Assembly (NCBI GenBank): GCA_043803805.1
Contig: JAZDJP010000007.1
Location: 1 to 51,398, forward strand
Direction: 5' to 3'
Origin: JAZDJP01 sp043803805
Lineage (GTDB): Bacteria; Planctomycetota; JAZDJP01
Length of the DNA: 51,398 bases
The position numbers and the translations under genes are program-made. Shown here in pieces: positions 24,886-32,233 of the stretch (position 1 is its first letter; each line of letters opens with the position of its first letter). The notes beneath the pieces are model-generated. The model saw nothing but the letters and a program-made list of their open reading frames with translations, ran no database searches and was not told where the DNA came from.

Positions 24886-25419
24886 TCATCCCGTTACTTC
24901 CTCATTGGCATCGGCAAGGAATCGCTCCAGCACGACATGACCATCCGACCCCATTATATCAAACTTGATTCCGAAATCAACCCGGCCGTTCGACCGGAGG
25001 CGGAGGAAACGCCCCTTGAGCGCCATTCCCGAAAGCGGCGCCTCCCGCGCGGTCATGACGCAATAAAACGGATCCAGGGGAATCTGGCGGCGCTCCGTGA
25101 CGAGCCCGGCGAGAAGAGCCCCCGAACGGCTCACGTCCCGGAGCCGGCCCATTCCCCGGTCGAACACCGTGCCGTCTTCCAAATGAAGCGCCACATCCAC
25201 CCCGATATCCACCAACTTGCGATCCTCCCGCCGCCGATTCCGCCGAAGGATCAGATTCCCAAAATTGTAGCCGAGCCCGCGCGCGGTCTCCATCACCTTT
25301 TCGATCGTTTCCGGACTCGAACGATCCCCGCGATAACCGTTCAGGATCTTGTTGACGGTGGTTCGATCCACTCCCGCGCGGTCCGCAATCATGGATTGGC
25401 TGACACTGGCTCGCTTCAT
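24886..25419 (-). CDS. LacI-type helix-turn-helix fused to a PilZ domain
   Basis: A 177-residue protein. Residues 7-56 are a LacI-family DNA-binding domain: SQSMIADRAGVDRTTVNKILNG followed by PETIEKVMETARGLGYNFGN. Instead of a sugar-binding domain, residues 60-170 read as PilZ. The c-di-GMP signature RxxxR is at 63-67 (RREDR) and DxSxxG at 95-100 (DVSRSG), with GIKFDI later where PilZ domains usually have GVxF. It is therefore probably a c-di-GMP-responsive transcription factor. ATG 25419 fits the LacI domain border; a GTG at 25500 is an alternative. It diverges from an alcohol dehydrogenase and leads into a lipoprotein gene. Confidence 0.75.
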   Translation of the reverse strand: MKRASVSQSMIADRAGVDRTTVNKILNGYRGDRSSPETIEKVMETARGLGYNFGNLILRRNRRREDRKLVDIGVDVALHLEDGTVFDRGMGRLRDVSRSGALLAGLVTERRQIPLDPFYCVMTAREAPLSGMALKGRFLRLRSNGRVDFGIKFDIMGSDGHVVLERFLADANEEVTG

Positions 25420-25447
25420 CCCGTTGCCCACAAGTGGACAATCTACC

Positions 25448-25511
25448 CGAAATTTCGCTTCCATCAACATAAAATTGAAAAAAAATTGACATCGGCCCAC
25501 GAAATCGAAAT
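25448..25511. promoter_or_regulatory. CGAAAT half-sites, candidate operator
   Basis: A perfect palindrome CGAAATTTCG (25448-25457) lies 29 bp before the regulator start, and two direct CGAAAT copies (25500-25505 and 25506-25511) overlap the -10 box of the divergent promoter. LacI-type proteins bind palindromes, so autoregulation and control of the dehydrogenase are plausible. Confidence 0.4.
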
Positions 25512-25514
25512 GAT
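25486..25514 (+). promoter_or_regulatory. Putative sigma-70 promoter of the alcohol dehydrogenase
   Basis: TTGACA (25486-25491), a 17-bp spacer and AATGAT (25509-25514). The start point would fall near 25521, so the transcript would have a very short leader or none. Confidence 0.5.
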
Positions 25515-25538
25515 TCCCCCATGCCCCGCCGGACGACG

Positions 25539-26525
25539 ATGACCGCGATGGTGTTCGAAGCGCCGGGAAAACCCCTCGGCCTCCGACAAATGCCGCTTCC
25601 CCGCCCGGGCCCGCGGGATCTTCTCATCCGGGTGGAGGCCTGCGGGGTATGCCGGACCGATCTTCACCTTCTTGAAGGAGATATCCGCCCCGCGCGTTTT
25701 CCGATAATCCCGGGACACGAGATTGTCGGCGCCGTCGCGGGCCGGGGCCGGCTTGTCCGGGGATTCCGAACGGGAGACCGGGTGGGCGTCCCCTGGCTCG
25801 GGGGCGCATGCGGAACATGCGCCTGGTGCCGCGGACGCCGCGAGAATCTCTGCGACAAACCGGTATTCACCGGTCTCGACCGGAACGGCGGCTTCGCGGA
25901 ATTCGCCGCGGCCGACCACCGGTTCTGTTTTCCCATCCCCCCCGGCATGGACGCCGTCCACGCCGCGCCGCTTCTCTGCGCGGGGCTCATCGGGTACCGG
26001 GCGCTCCGTCTGGCCGGGAACGCCCGCCGGGTGGGATTCCACGGGTTCGGCGCCGCCGCCCATATTCTCCTCCCGATCGCCCGGTGGGAGGGCCGCCAGG
26101 TCTACGCATTCACCCGTCCGGGGGACCGGGCGAAACAGGCCTTCGCCCGACGGCTCGGGGCGGCGTGGGCGGGAAACGCGGGTTCCCGGCCCCCCCGGCC
26201 CCTCGATGCGGTCATCATATTCGCCCCCGACGGAAGCGCCGTCCCGGAGGCCCTCCGCGCCGTCGCGAAAGGCGGCGTGGTGGTGTGCGCGGGAATCCAC
26301 ATGACGGATATCCCGTCGCTGCCCTATCGCATCCTGTGGGAGGAGCGCGTTCTCCGGTCAGTCGCCAACCTCACGCGCGCCGATGGCCGCGATTTCTTCC
26401 GGATTCTTCGGAACATCCCCGTGCGCCCGGAGGCGACATCCTTCCCCCTCGCGGCCGCGAACGAGGCTCTGCGCCGGTTGAAGGAAGGGAAAATCCGGGG
26501 GGCGGCGGTGCTGACGATGGAATAA
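25539..26525 (+). CDS. Zinc-dependent alcohol dehydrogenase family protein
   Basis: A 328-residue medium-chain dehydrogenase/reductase. Catalytic zinc ligands are visible as Cys38 (ACGVCRTDLH) and His60-Glu61 (PGHE). The structural zinc cysteines are at 91, 94, 97 and 105 (CGTCAWCRGRRENLC). The nucleotide-binding loop is GFHGFGAAAH. It likely oxidises an alcohol or reduces an aldehyde with NAD(P). I chose MTAMVFEAPG (25539) to match family N-termini; ATG 25521 is equally possible and would be nearly leaderless. It is divergent from the LacI/PilZ regulator and convergent with csrA. Confidence 0.85.
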   Translation: MTAMVFEAPGKPLGLRQMPLPRPGPRDLLIRVEACGVCRTDLHLLEGDIRPARFPIIPGHEIVGAVAGRGRLVRGFRTGDRVGVPWLGGACGTCAWCRGRRENLCDKPVFTGLDRNGGFAEFAAADHRFCFPIPPGMDAVHAAPLLCAGLIGYRALRLAGNARRVGFHGFGAAAHILLPIARWEGRQVYAFTRPGDRAKQAFARRLGAAWAGNAGSRPPRPLDAVIIFAPDGSAVPEALRAVAKGGVVVCAGIHMTDIPSLPYRILWEERVLRSVANLTRADGRDFFRILRNIPVRPEATSFPLAAANEALRRLKEGKIRGAAVLTME

Positions 26526-26528
26526 AGA

Positions 26529-26564
26529 AGTCCGAGAGTCTCGGAGTCTTGGAGTCTGGGAGTC
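26529..26564 (+). repeat. Octamer array AGTCNNNG, five AGTC cores
   Basis: AGTC recurs at 26529, 26537, 26545, 26553 and 26561, exactly 8 bp apart, with variable bases between. It begins 4 bp after the dehydrogenase stop. A sister array lies at 37781-37816 on the other strand. Confidence 0.75.
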
Positions 26565-26608
26565 GAAGAGAAAAGAAGTGAAAAGCGCCGGATCCCCGAA
26601 GAACGACC

Positions 26609-26857
26609 TCACCCCGGCTTGGGCGGCTCCTGCCGGGGGAATAATTTCCCGAGTTGCCCCAGATCCACCTTCCGCACCTTTGACGCCTCGATGTTTTCCT
26701 TCTGGATGGCGAGGTAGATCTCCTTCCGGTGGACCGGCACGGTCCGGGGGGCGTTGATGCCCAGGCGCACCTTGTCGCCCTTGATGTCCACCACGGTGAC
26801 CTCGATGGCGTCACCAATCATGATCGTCTCGTCAATGCCCCGCGAAAGCACCAGCAT
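26609..26857 (-). CDS. csrA: Carbon storage/flagellin translation regulator CsrA
   Basis: An 82-residue RNA-binding dimer. MLVLSRGIDETIMIGDAIEVTVVDIKGDKVRLGINAPRTVPVHRKEIYLAIQ is typical; the C-terminus is somewhat longer than the common 61 residues. CsrA binds GGA in hairpin loops and blocks ribosome sites. Its apparent target here is the flagellin leader. It is last in the rod operon, 15 bp after fliW, whose product antagonises CsrA. The ribosome site AAAGGG overlaps the palindrome GGGATATCCC (26858-26867). Confidence 0.97.
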   Translation of the reverse strand: MLVLSRGIDETIMIGDAIEVTVVDIKGDKVRLGINAPRTVPVHRKEIYLAIQKENIEASKVRKVDLGQLGKLFPRQEPPKPG

Positions 26858-26872
26858 GGGATATCCCTTTCG

Positions 26873-27319
26873 TCAGACCGTTTCCTTCGCCTCCGGCCCG
26901 GCCGGCAGGACGCGGCACTTGATGGGGTGCGCGTCGCGCAGGACGAACTGCTTCCCGAGACGCTTCTCCACATTGATGACGACGGGCCCCTGAAGATTCG
27001 CCGTCATCTCCAGGGGATTCTCGGGCACGTGGATGATGACGCACGCGATCCCGCCCTCCACCGCATCGAGCCGGATGGACACGAGGTCCTCCCGGGTGAC
27101 CTGGATGCGATAGTCCGGTCGGAAGACGATTGGGTCGCAGATGACGAACGCCACCTCCGGCCGGGAAACGGACTGGAGGCAGTGGAGCGGCCCTCCCGAG
27201 GGATCCTTCAGGATGATGTATTCCCGACAATCCTCGAATCCGGGAAGCCCCTCCGGAAACGTGATGACGGTGTCCTTCTCGGTTTCGATCTCCCCGAACC
27301 GCGTCGTCTGAATCTTCAT
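26873..27319 (-). CDS. fliW: Flagellar assembly factor FliW
   Basis: A 148-residue protein with the FliW pattern FGEIETEKDTVITFPEGLPGFEDCREYIIL, LQSVSRPEVAFVICDP and VPENPLEMTANLQGPVVINVEKRLGKQFVL. FliW binds either flagellin or CsrA. When flagellin is exported, freed FliW sequesters CsrA and flagellin translation rises. It sits between flgL and csrA, as in many flagellated bacteria. GGGAGAGAGAGG precedes the ATG. Confidence 0.96.
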   Translation of the reverse strand: MKIQTTRFGEIETEKDTVITFPEGLPGFEDCREYIILKDPSGGPLHCLQSVSRPEVAFVICDPIVFRPDYRIQVTREDLVSIRLDAVEGGIACVIIHVPENPLEMTANLQGPVVINVEKRLGKQFVLRDAHPIKCRVLPAGPEAKETV

Positions 27320-27371
27320 GCGCCTCTCTCTCCCGAAATTCCCGCGACGGGCGTCCCGCCGCGTACACGCC

Positions 27372-29618
27372 TCACAAATACGCCGCCAGGGTCATCTGAA
27401 GCATGGACCCTGACGTCTGCAAAATCGCCTCGAAATTGGTTTTCAAATTATTCAGGTCCATAATGGCCTCGGCGACATCCACGTCCTGAAGCCCCGCCAG
27501 GAGCGTCTGGAACTGCAATTCCTGATCCTTGAGCCGCGCGTCCGTCGAGTTGAGACGGCTGGCGCGGGACCCGAGAACCGCCCGGCCGTTGGTGAGTTGC
27601 TCCCCGACATCCTCCAGGCGCAGACCCGCCCGGGAAATCCCGTCCACGTCTCCGGACAGGAGCCCCTCCTTGAGCCGGATCAGGGAGGTGAAGAAACTGT
27701 CCGTCATGACCGGATTCACGTCCCGTCCGGCGATGACGCCCGGGTCCCCGGCAGGGGCGGCCGGGGCCTCGGTTTTGAGGTCCGCGTCGCCTTCCTCCAC
27801 CAGGCCGAGATCCACCGCCGCGTCGCTGCCGTTCAGGGCTTCGATAGAGAATGTCGTCCCCGTGGAAACACTTGCGTCCGAAAGGACGATGGCGTTTTCC
27901 GTCACCACGATGCCCGTCGGGAGGGTCCGCCTCACGGCCTGGATCGAGGCCGTAAGGCCCGTGAGAGGGCCGGGGTTCTGGGCGTCGTTGTTGATGCGAG
28001 CGATCACATCCTGAACGGTCTGGGCCCCGTCCACATCCACATCGATCACCGTCCCGTCCTGAAGGGTGATCCGGAAATCATCCCGGCGGAGCGGATCGTC
28101 CACGGTGCGGACCCCTTCCCCCGCGTTCAGCCCGGTGAGAAGCGTCCCCCCGTGCATGTTCGACACGCCCAGAGCGCCCGCCGCGCCGCCGGTGATCTCA
28201 TAGGTCGAGGTGTTGTCCGGCTCCAAGCCAACGCCCCACGCCGCCGTGACGGTGAGGGACGTCTGGGTGTTCGCCCCGATGACCCGGGTCTGACCGGCGC
28301 CCGTCCCGCTCGTGATGACGAGCGTCGCGCCGACAAGCGCCCCGGGGGTGAAGGATTTTGTCGTGTCGTTCAACGTCACCGGGGTACCGCCGCCGGTGGA
28401 TGTCCCCGAATCCCGGAAGTCCGCGATGCGCATCTCCGCCCCGTTGAGGCGCGATACGATGTTGATACCCGTGCCGGCATCGTTGATGCGGGCGGTCGCA
28501 TACACCCCCGCCTGGTTGACGGCATTGAGAATATCCTCCACCGTCTGGGCCCCTTCGAAGGTGACGTTCTCCTGAAAGACAATCGAGTCGTTCCGGTTCG
28601 TGATGACGATCCCCCCGCCGAGGTTGATGCCGGCGCCGCCGTTCAGCAACGTGAGCGGGGTGAGGGCGGTGAGTTGAGGATCGAGATCCGCCCCGGCCAG
28701 CGATGCCAGGGGCGCCAGCGCCAGAGGCGTCTCCTGCCGGATGCCCAGGTCTCCCGCGGTCGTATTCTCCGCCACATCGAGGACCTGGAGGTTCACGGCG
28801 TTGATCGCCGTGATGGCGAGCCCGTTCCCCGCGGCGTTGATGCCCGCCCACATATTGAGCGAAAGCGTCGGATCGGTGTTGATCGTGTCAATGATGTCAC
28901 CCAGATCCTCCGCGGCCGAAAGGTCCAGCGTCACATCCCCCCCCAACCCGTCCAGGATGCGGATGGACCCCGCCGCCACCCCGCGCCCGCGGTTCAAATC
29001 CGCCAGTTTCGCCGCCGTGTCCACGTCCGGTTCGAGGTTCACTATCCCCGCGACCTCGGCCGAGAGCGCTCCGAAGGCCTCGTTCCCCGCGAGGTTGACG
29101 GTCTCCATCGTCCCGTCGTCAATGTAGGCGCGAATGGCATCCGCATTCCCGTTGTAGGCGACAAACTGGCCCTGGACGATCTCGAAGGGCGTCGCGGCAT
29201 CCTTCGAGCCGGCAAAGAGGTACCGGGTCCCCAGGCGCATGTTCGCGATGGAAACCGACTCGCTCAGGATCTCCCCGACCTCGAAGGCGAGCCCCGCCCG
29301 ATCGCCGATGTCGGCGGCCGAATCGGCCTGATCAATGGCGATGGCCTTCGCCCGGCGGTAGAGCTCAAGAACGTTTCCCACCGCGCCGTCCGACGTCTGG
29401 AGACGGGCGATTCCCTCCTGGATGTTTTTCTGATATTGCCCCATCCGTTCGATCTGCCCCTGGAACTTGAGGATGGTGTTGACGGCCACCGGGTCGTCGG
29501 AGGGCGCCATGACCCGCTTGCCCGAAGTGATCTGGTTCTGCCGGACCACCATCCGATTCAGAACATCCTGGTAGGACTGGAGGGAAGTATCCCGAAGCAA
29601 CTGATTGGTGACACGCAT
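27372..29618 (-). CDS. flgL: Enlarged hook-filament junction protein FlgL
   Basis: A 748-residue HAP3; the usual length is about 300. The N-terminus MRVTNQLLRDTSLQSYQDVLNRMVVRQNQITSGKRVMAPSDDPVAVNTILKFQGQIERM and the C-terminal helix ending MTLAAYL are standard. The insert holds about three Flagellin_IN-like repeats (DLNRGRGVAAGSIRIL...TTAGDLGI; LLNGGAGINLGGGIVIT...INDAGTGINI; GLNAGEGVRTVDD...SDAAVDLGL). A module at about 420-478 (GALVGATLVITSGTGAGQTRVI...SLTVTAAW) resembles those in flagellin and FliD. It joins hook and filament. GGGGAGG precedes the ATG; flgK ends 14 bp upstream. Confidence 0.93.
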   Translation of the reverse strand: MRVTNQLLRDTSLQSYQDVLNRMVVRQNQITSGKRVMAPSDDPVAVNTILKFQGQIERMGQYQKNIQEGIARLQTSDGAVGNVLELYRRAKAIAIDQADSAADIGDRAGLAFEVGEILSESVSIANMRLGTRYLFAGSKDAATPFEIVQGQFVAYNGNADAIRAYIDDGTMETVNLAGNEAFGALSAEVAGIVNLEPDVDTAAKLADLNRGRGVAAGSIRILDGLGGDVTLDLSAAEDLGDIIDTINTDPTLSLNMWAGINAAGNGLAITAINAVNLQVLDVAENTTAGDLGIRQETPLALAPLASLAGADLDPQLTALTPLTLLNGGAGINLGGGIVITNRNDSIVFQENVTFEGAQTVEDILNAVNQAGVYATARINDAGTGINIVSRLNGAEMRIADFRDSGTSTGGGTPVTLNDTTKSFTPGALVGATLVITSGTGAGQTRVIGANTQTSLTVTAAWGVGLEPDNTSTYEITGGAAGALGVSNMHGGTLLTGLNAGEGVRTVDDPLRRDDFRITLQDGTVIDVDVDGAQTVQDVIARINNDAQNPGPLTGLTASIQAVRRTLPTGIVVTENAIVLSDASVSTGTTFSIEALNGSDAAVDLGLVEEGDADLKTEAPAAPAGDPGVIAGRDVNPVMTDSFFTSLIRLKEGLLSGDVDGISRAGLRLEDVGEQLTNGRAVLGSRASRLNSTDARLKDQELQFQTLLAGLQDVDVAEAIMDLNNLKTNFEAILQTSGSMLQMTLAAYL

Positions 29619-29632
29619 GGCCGCCTCCCCGC

Positions 29633-31366
29633 CTACGTATTGTTGATGAGAACGTCGAGGAGATTGTCCACGATGGCAATGTACCGGGCGGCGCCCTGGT
29701 AGGCACGCTGGAGGGTGATCATCACGGCCACCTCCTCGTCGATGTTGACCCCCGAAAACTGCTCGCGTTCCTGGGAGAGAAACTCGACCACATCCTCCTG
29801 ATTCCCCGCCATGGACTCCATCGCCGCCGCCTGGACGCCGAGGACCGAAATCACCCCCTCGTAGTACTCGCCGAAGGAGCTTGCGCCGTTCGACAGGAAT
29901 TTTCCGTCCCGGAGTCCGATCATCGAAAGGACATTCGTGTTGTCCGCGGGATTGAAACTCCTCGCGCCCGCCAGGCGCGCCGGATCGTCCGCCACGGCGT
30001 CGCTGACGGCCATGTCCAGCGCCCCCTTCCCGGAGAAGAACGTATTGATCCTCATCGCGGCCAGGATGTCGCTGGTGTCATTGCCGAAGGCAAATGTGTA
30101 GTTGGCCGAATCCGATGTGATCTCCAGGCGGTTGTCGGTCGTGGCCCGGGCCGAGACGGCCGGGAAAAGAACCCCCACCGCGGCGTTGATCTTCTGAACG
30201 AGGCCGTTATTCGGCAGCGCCGGATCGCTCAGGGACGTGTCGCTCCCGAGGCCATCCAGGTCCACGGTGATGTTGAAGGTCCTGGCCTCGCCCGTCACCT
30301 CGTTGCGCACGATGAAATCGAAACTGCCGTTCCGCGGGGCGTACGTCAGCCCCGCGGCGGAGAGGGCCGCCGAGGAACTGGTCAGTTTCTCGCCGCTGAT
30401 CAGGGAGGAATACCCCTTGAGCCCGACGCCTTCCGAATGGATCTTGTTGAATTCGAAGATGAATGTCTGGGCCAGGGTGTCCAGATCCTCTGAGAAACCG
30501 CCCAGTTGGACGTCCCTCGCCTCGACGAGCCCGGCGAGTTTCCCCCCCTTCAGGGTGAGCGGGGCGCCGCTGTCCTGAAAAATCGCGTCCGAGACAATGA
30601 CATTCCGGTCGGAACTCTCGGAGGTCGTGAGCGCGAAGGCGGTGTCGTCGAGCACCAGAAAATCATTCCCCGCCGTGACCGACACCGTCCCGTTCGCCTG
30701 TTCATACACCTTCACGGAAACCAGATCCCCCAGCTGTTTCAGCAGGGTGTCGCGCTGGGTCCGGAGATCGTTGGCCTGGTAATTCATGTCCCCCCGCTCC
30801 GAGCGCAAAATCTGCAGATTGAGCTGGGCAATGGTGGTGGTGAGGGAATTGATCTCGGTCACCACCGCCTGGACCGACGTGTTGAGTTCCGACCGCTGGC
30901 GGTTGACCTGGAGGGCGAGCGCCTTGATCTGTTCCGCGAAGGCGTTTCCCTGCTCGATCACGGTGCTCCGCGCCGCGGTGTCGGACGGATTCTGGGAGAG
31001 CGACTCGAGGGCGCTGAAAAACTGGTTGATGCCCGAGGAGAGATCCGTGTCGGTGAGCTCGTTCACCATGGATTCCAGGCGCGCCAGGGCGTCCCGCTGG
31101 ACCTTGAACCCCTCCAGGGTCGAGCGTTCCCGCCGGAGGTCCGACTCCAGGAAGTCGTCCACCATCCTCTGGACGCTCTTGACGGACACGCCCTGCCCAA
31201 TATAGCCGAACGACTGTGTCTGGGGATTCTCCGTCTGGAAGAGCACCCTCTGGCGGGCGTATCCCTCCGTGTTGGCATTCGAGATGTTATGCCCCGCCGT
31301 CTGGATGGCGAAGGCCGACGTGTTGAGCGCCTTGACGCCGACGCCGAGCGATGAGAAAAGTCCCAT
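29633..31366 (-). CDS. flgK: Hook-filament junction protein FlgK
   Basis: A 577-residue HAP1 of normal length. MGLFSSLGVGVKALNTSAFAIQTAGHNISNANTEGYARQRV is the flagellar rod/hook N-terminal motif; VEFLSQEREQFSGVNIDEEVAVMITLQRAYQGAARYIAIVDNLLDVLINNT is the C-terminal motif. Unlike FlgL and FliD it has no visible insert. It sits on the hook and receives FlgL. AAAGGAG precedes the ATG. Confidence 0.97.
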   Translation of the reverse strand: MGLFSSLGVGVKALNTSAFAIQTAGHNISNANTEGYARQRVLFQTENPQTQSFGYIGQGVSVKSVQRMVDDFLESDLRRERSTLEGFKVQRDALARLESMVNELTDTDLSSGINQFFSALESLSQNPSDTAARSTVIEQGNAFAEQIKALALQVNRQRSELNTSVQAVVTEINSLTTTIAQLNLQILRSERGDMNYQANDLRTQRDTLLKQLGDLVSVKVYEQANGTVSVTAGNDFLVLDDTAFALTTSESSDRNVIVSDAIFQDSGAPLTLKGGKLAGLVEARDVQLGGFSEDLDTLAQTFIFEFNKIHSEGVGLKGYSSLISGEKLTSSSAALSAAGLTYAPRNGSFDFIVRNEVTGEARTFNITVDLDGLGSDTSLSDPALPNNGLVQKINAAVGVLFPAVSARATTDNRLEITSDSANYTFAFGNDTSDILAAMRINTFFSGKGALDMAVSDAVADDPARLAGARSFNPADNTNVLSMIGLRDGKFLSNGASSFGEYYEGVISVLGVQAAAMESMAGNQEDVVEFLSQEREQFSGVNIDEEVAVMITLQRAYQGAARYIAIVDNLLDVLINNT

Positions 31367-31381
31367 GGGATCCGACTCCTT

Positions 31382-31873
31382 TCAGGCGGTGCGATCCAGC
31401 AGTTTCGCCGCCCCGGCCGCCGACTTCCGCCCCATGGCGTACACCCCCGCCTCCCCCCCGCCAGTCAACGTCTTCAGGAACGAATTCACATGCCCGAGGA
31501 AATGCCGGACGAGGGACGCATTTAATTGATTCAGGTGCGCGATCTCCCGGCCCAACCCGAGGAGATCCTCCCGCAGGGCCGTGAGCGTCTTCCGCCGGTC
31601 CTCCGGCGCCGCGGGCAGAAGGTCCGCCACCCGGGCGCCCTTGGCCGGCAGGCCCGCCACCCGGGCCGCCCCCGCGATGGCCCGCGCCAGGCCGTCCTCG
31701 GCCCGCCGCATCCGCCCCACCAGAACGTCCTCCTTCGGGAAGATGCGTTCCAAATCCTCCCGCTCCAGCTTCACGATGGCCTCCTTCTTCCAGCGGAGCA
31801 GATCCCGAAGATCCTCCCCCGCGCGAAGGGTCTCCATCAGGGCCGTCTCAAGCGTCTCCCAGGGTTTGTCCAT
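31382..31873 (-). CDS. flgN: Flagellar export chaperone FlgN
   Basis: A 163-residue helical protein with WETLETALMETLRAGEDLRDLLRWKKEAIVKLEREDLERI and a C-terminal LNQLNASLVRHFLGHVNSFLKTLTG segment typical of FlgN, the chaperone of FlgK and FlgL. ATG 31873 is preferred: AAGGAG lies 6 nt upstream, whereas the in-frame ATG at 31879 abuts it. It lies 2 bp after flgJ and just before flgK, its client. Confidence 0.8.
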   Translation of the reverse strand: MDKPWETLETALMETLRAGEDLRDLLRWKKEAIVKLEREDLERIFPKEDVLVGRMRRAEDGLARAIAGAARVAGLPAKGARVADLLPAAPEDRRKTLTALREDLLGLGREIAHLNQLNASLVRHFLGHVNSFLKTLTGGGEAGVYAMGRKSAAGAAKLLDRTA

Positions 31874-31875
31874 GA

Positions 31876-32223
31876 TCATCTCCTTGTGGCGAGGAGCGCC
31901 GTCAGGCCCGCCCCCCGCGGATCCGCCGAAAGGACCGCCGCCCCGCCGCCCTCCGGGCCGCTTTTTTTCGCTTCGAGCCCCCGTAAGATATCATCCGCAA
32001 ACCCGGGGCACACGCGATCGGACAGGGCCCGGGCCCATTCGCCATCCTGCATCTGCCGGAAGATGTCCTCGGCCGACCCGGACGAGAAATACGGGTCGTC
32101 GGGAATCGTCGCCCGCATCGAACGGATCATCTGGGAGAAGGTGAACGACACCAGCTCGCTCACCTTTTCCCGGACATCCGCAGAGATCGTTCCCGCGCCT
32201 GCGCCGGTGGGTGCGATCCTCAT
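31876..32223 (-). CDS. flgJ: Rod-binding protein FlgJ, N-terminal domain only
   Basis: A 115-residue protein with the rod-capping domain pattern VSELVSFTFSQMIRSMRATIPDDPYFSSGSAEDIFRQMQDGEWARALSD. The muramidase domain found in enterobacterial FlgJ is absent, as in many phyla, so a separate lytic enzyme must cut the wall for the rod. The Gly/Ala-rich tail is not conserved. It lies between flgI and flgN. GAGGG precedes the ATG. Confidence 0.85.
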   Translation of the reverse strand: MRIAPTGAGAGTISADVREKVSELVSFTFSQMIRSMRATIPDDPYFSSGSAEDIFRQMQDGEWARALSDRVCPGFADDILRGLEAKKSGPEGGGAAVLSADPRGAGLTALLATRR

Positions 32224-32233
32224 GTCATGCCCT

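Noticed and set aside
26858..26867. Palindrome GGGATATCCC over the csrA ribosome site
   Set aside because: Considered as a CsrA autoregulation site, but there is no room for a hexaloop with GGA, so it does not match the binding consensus.
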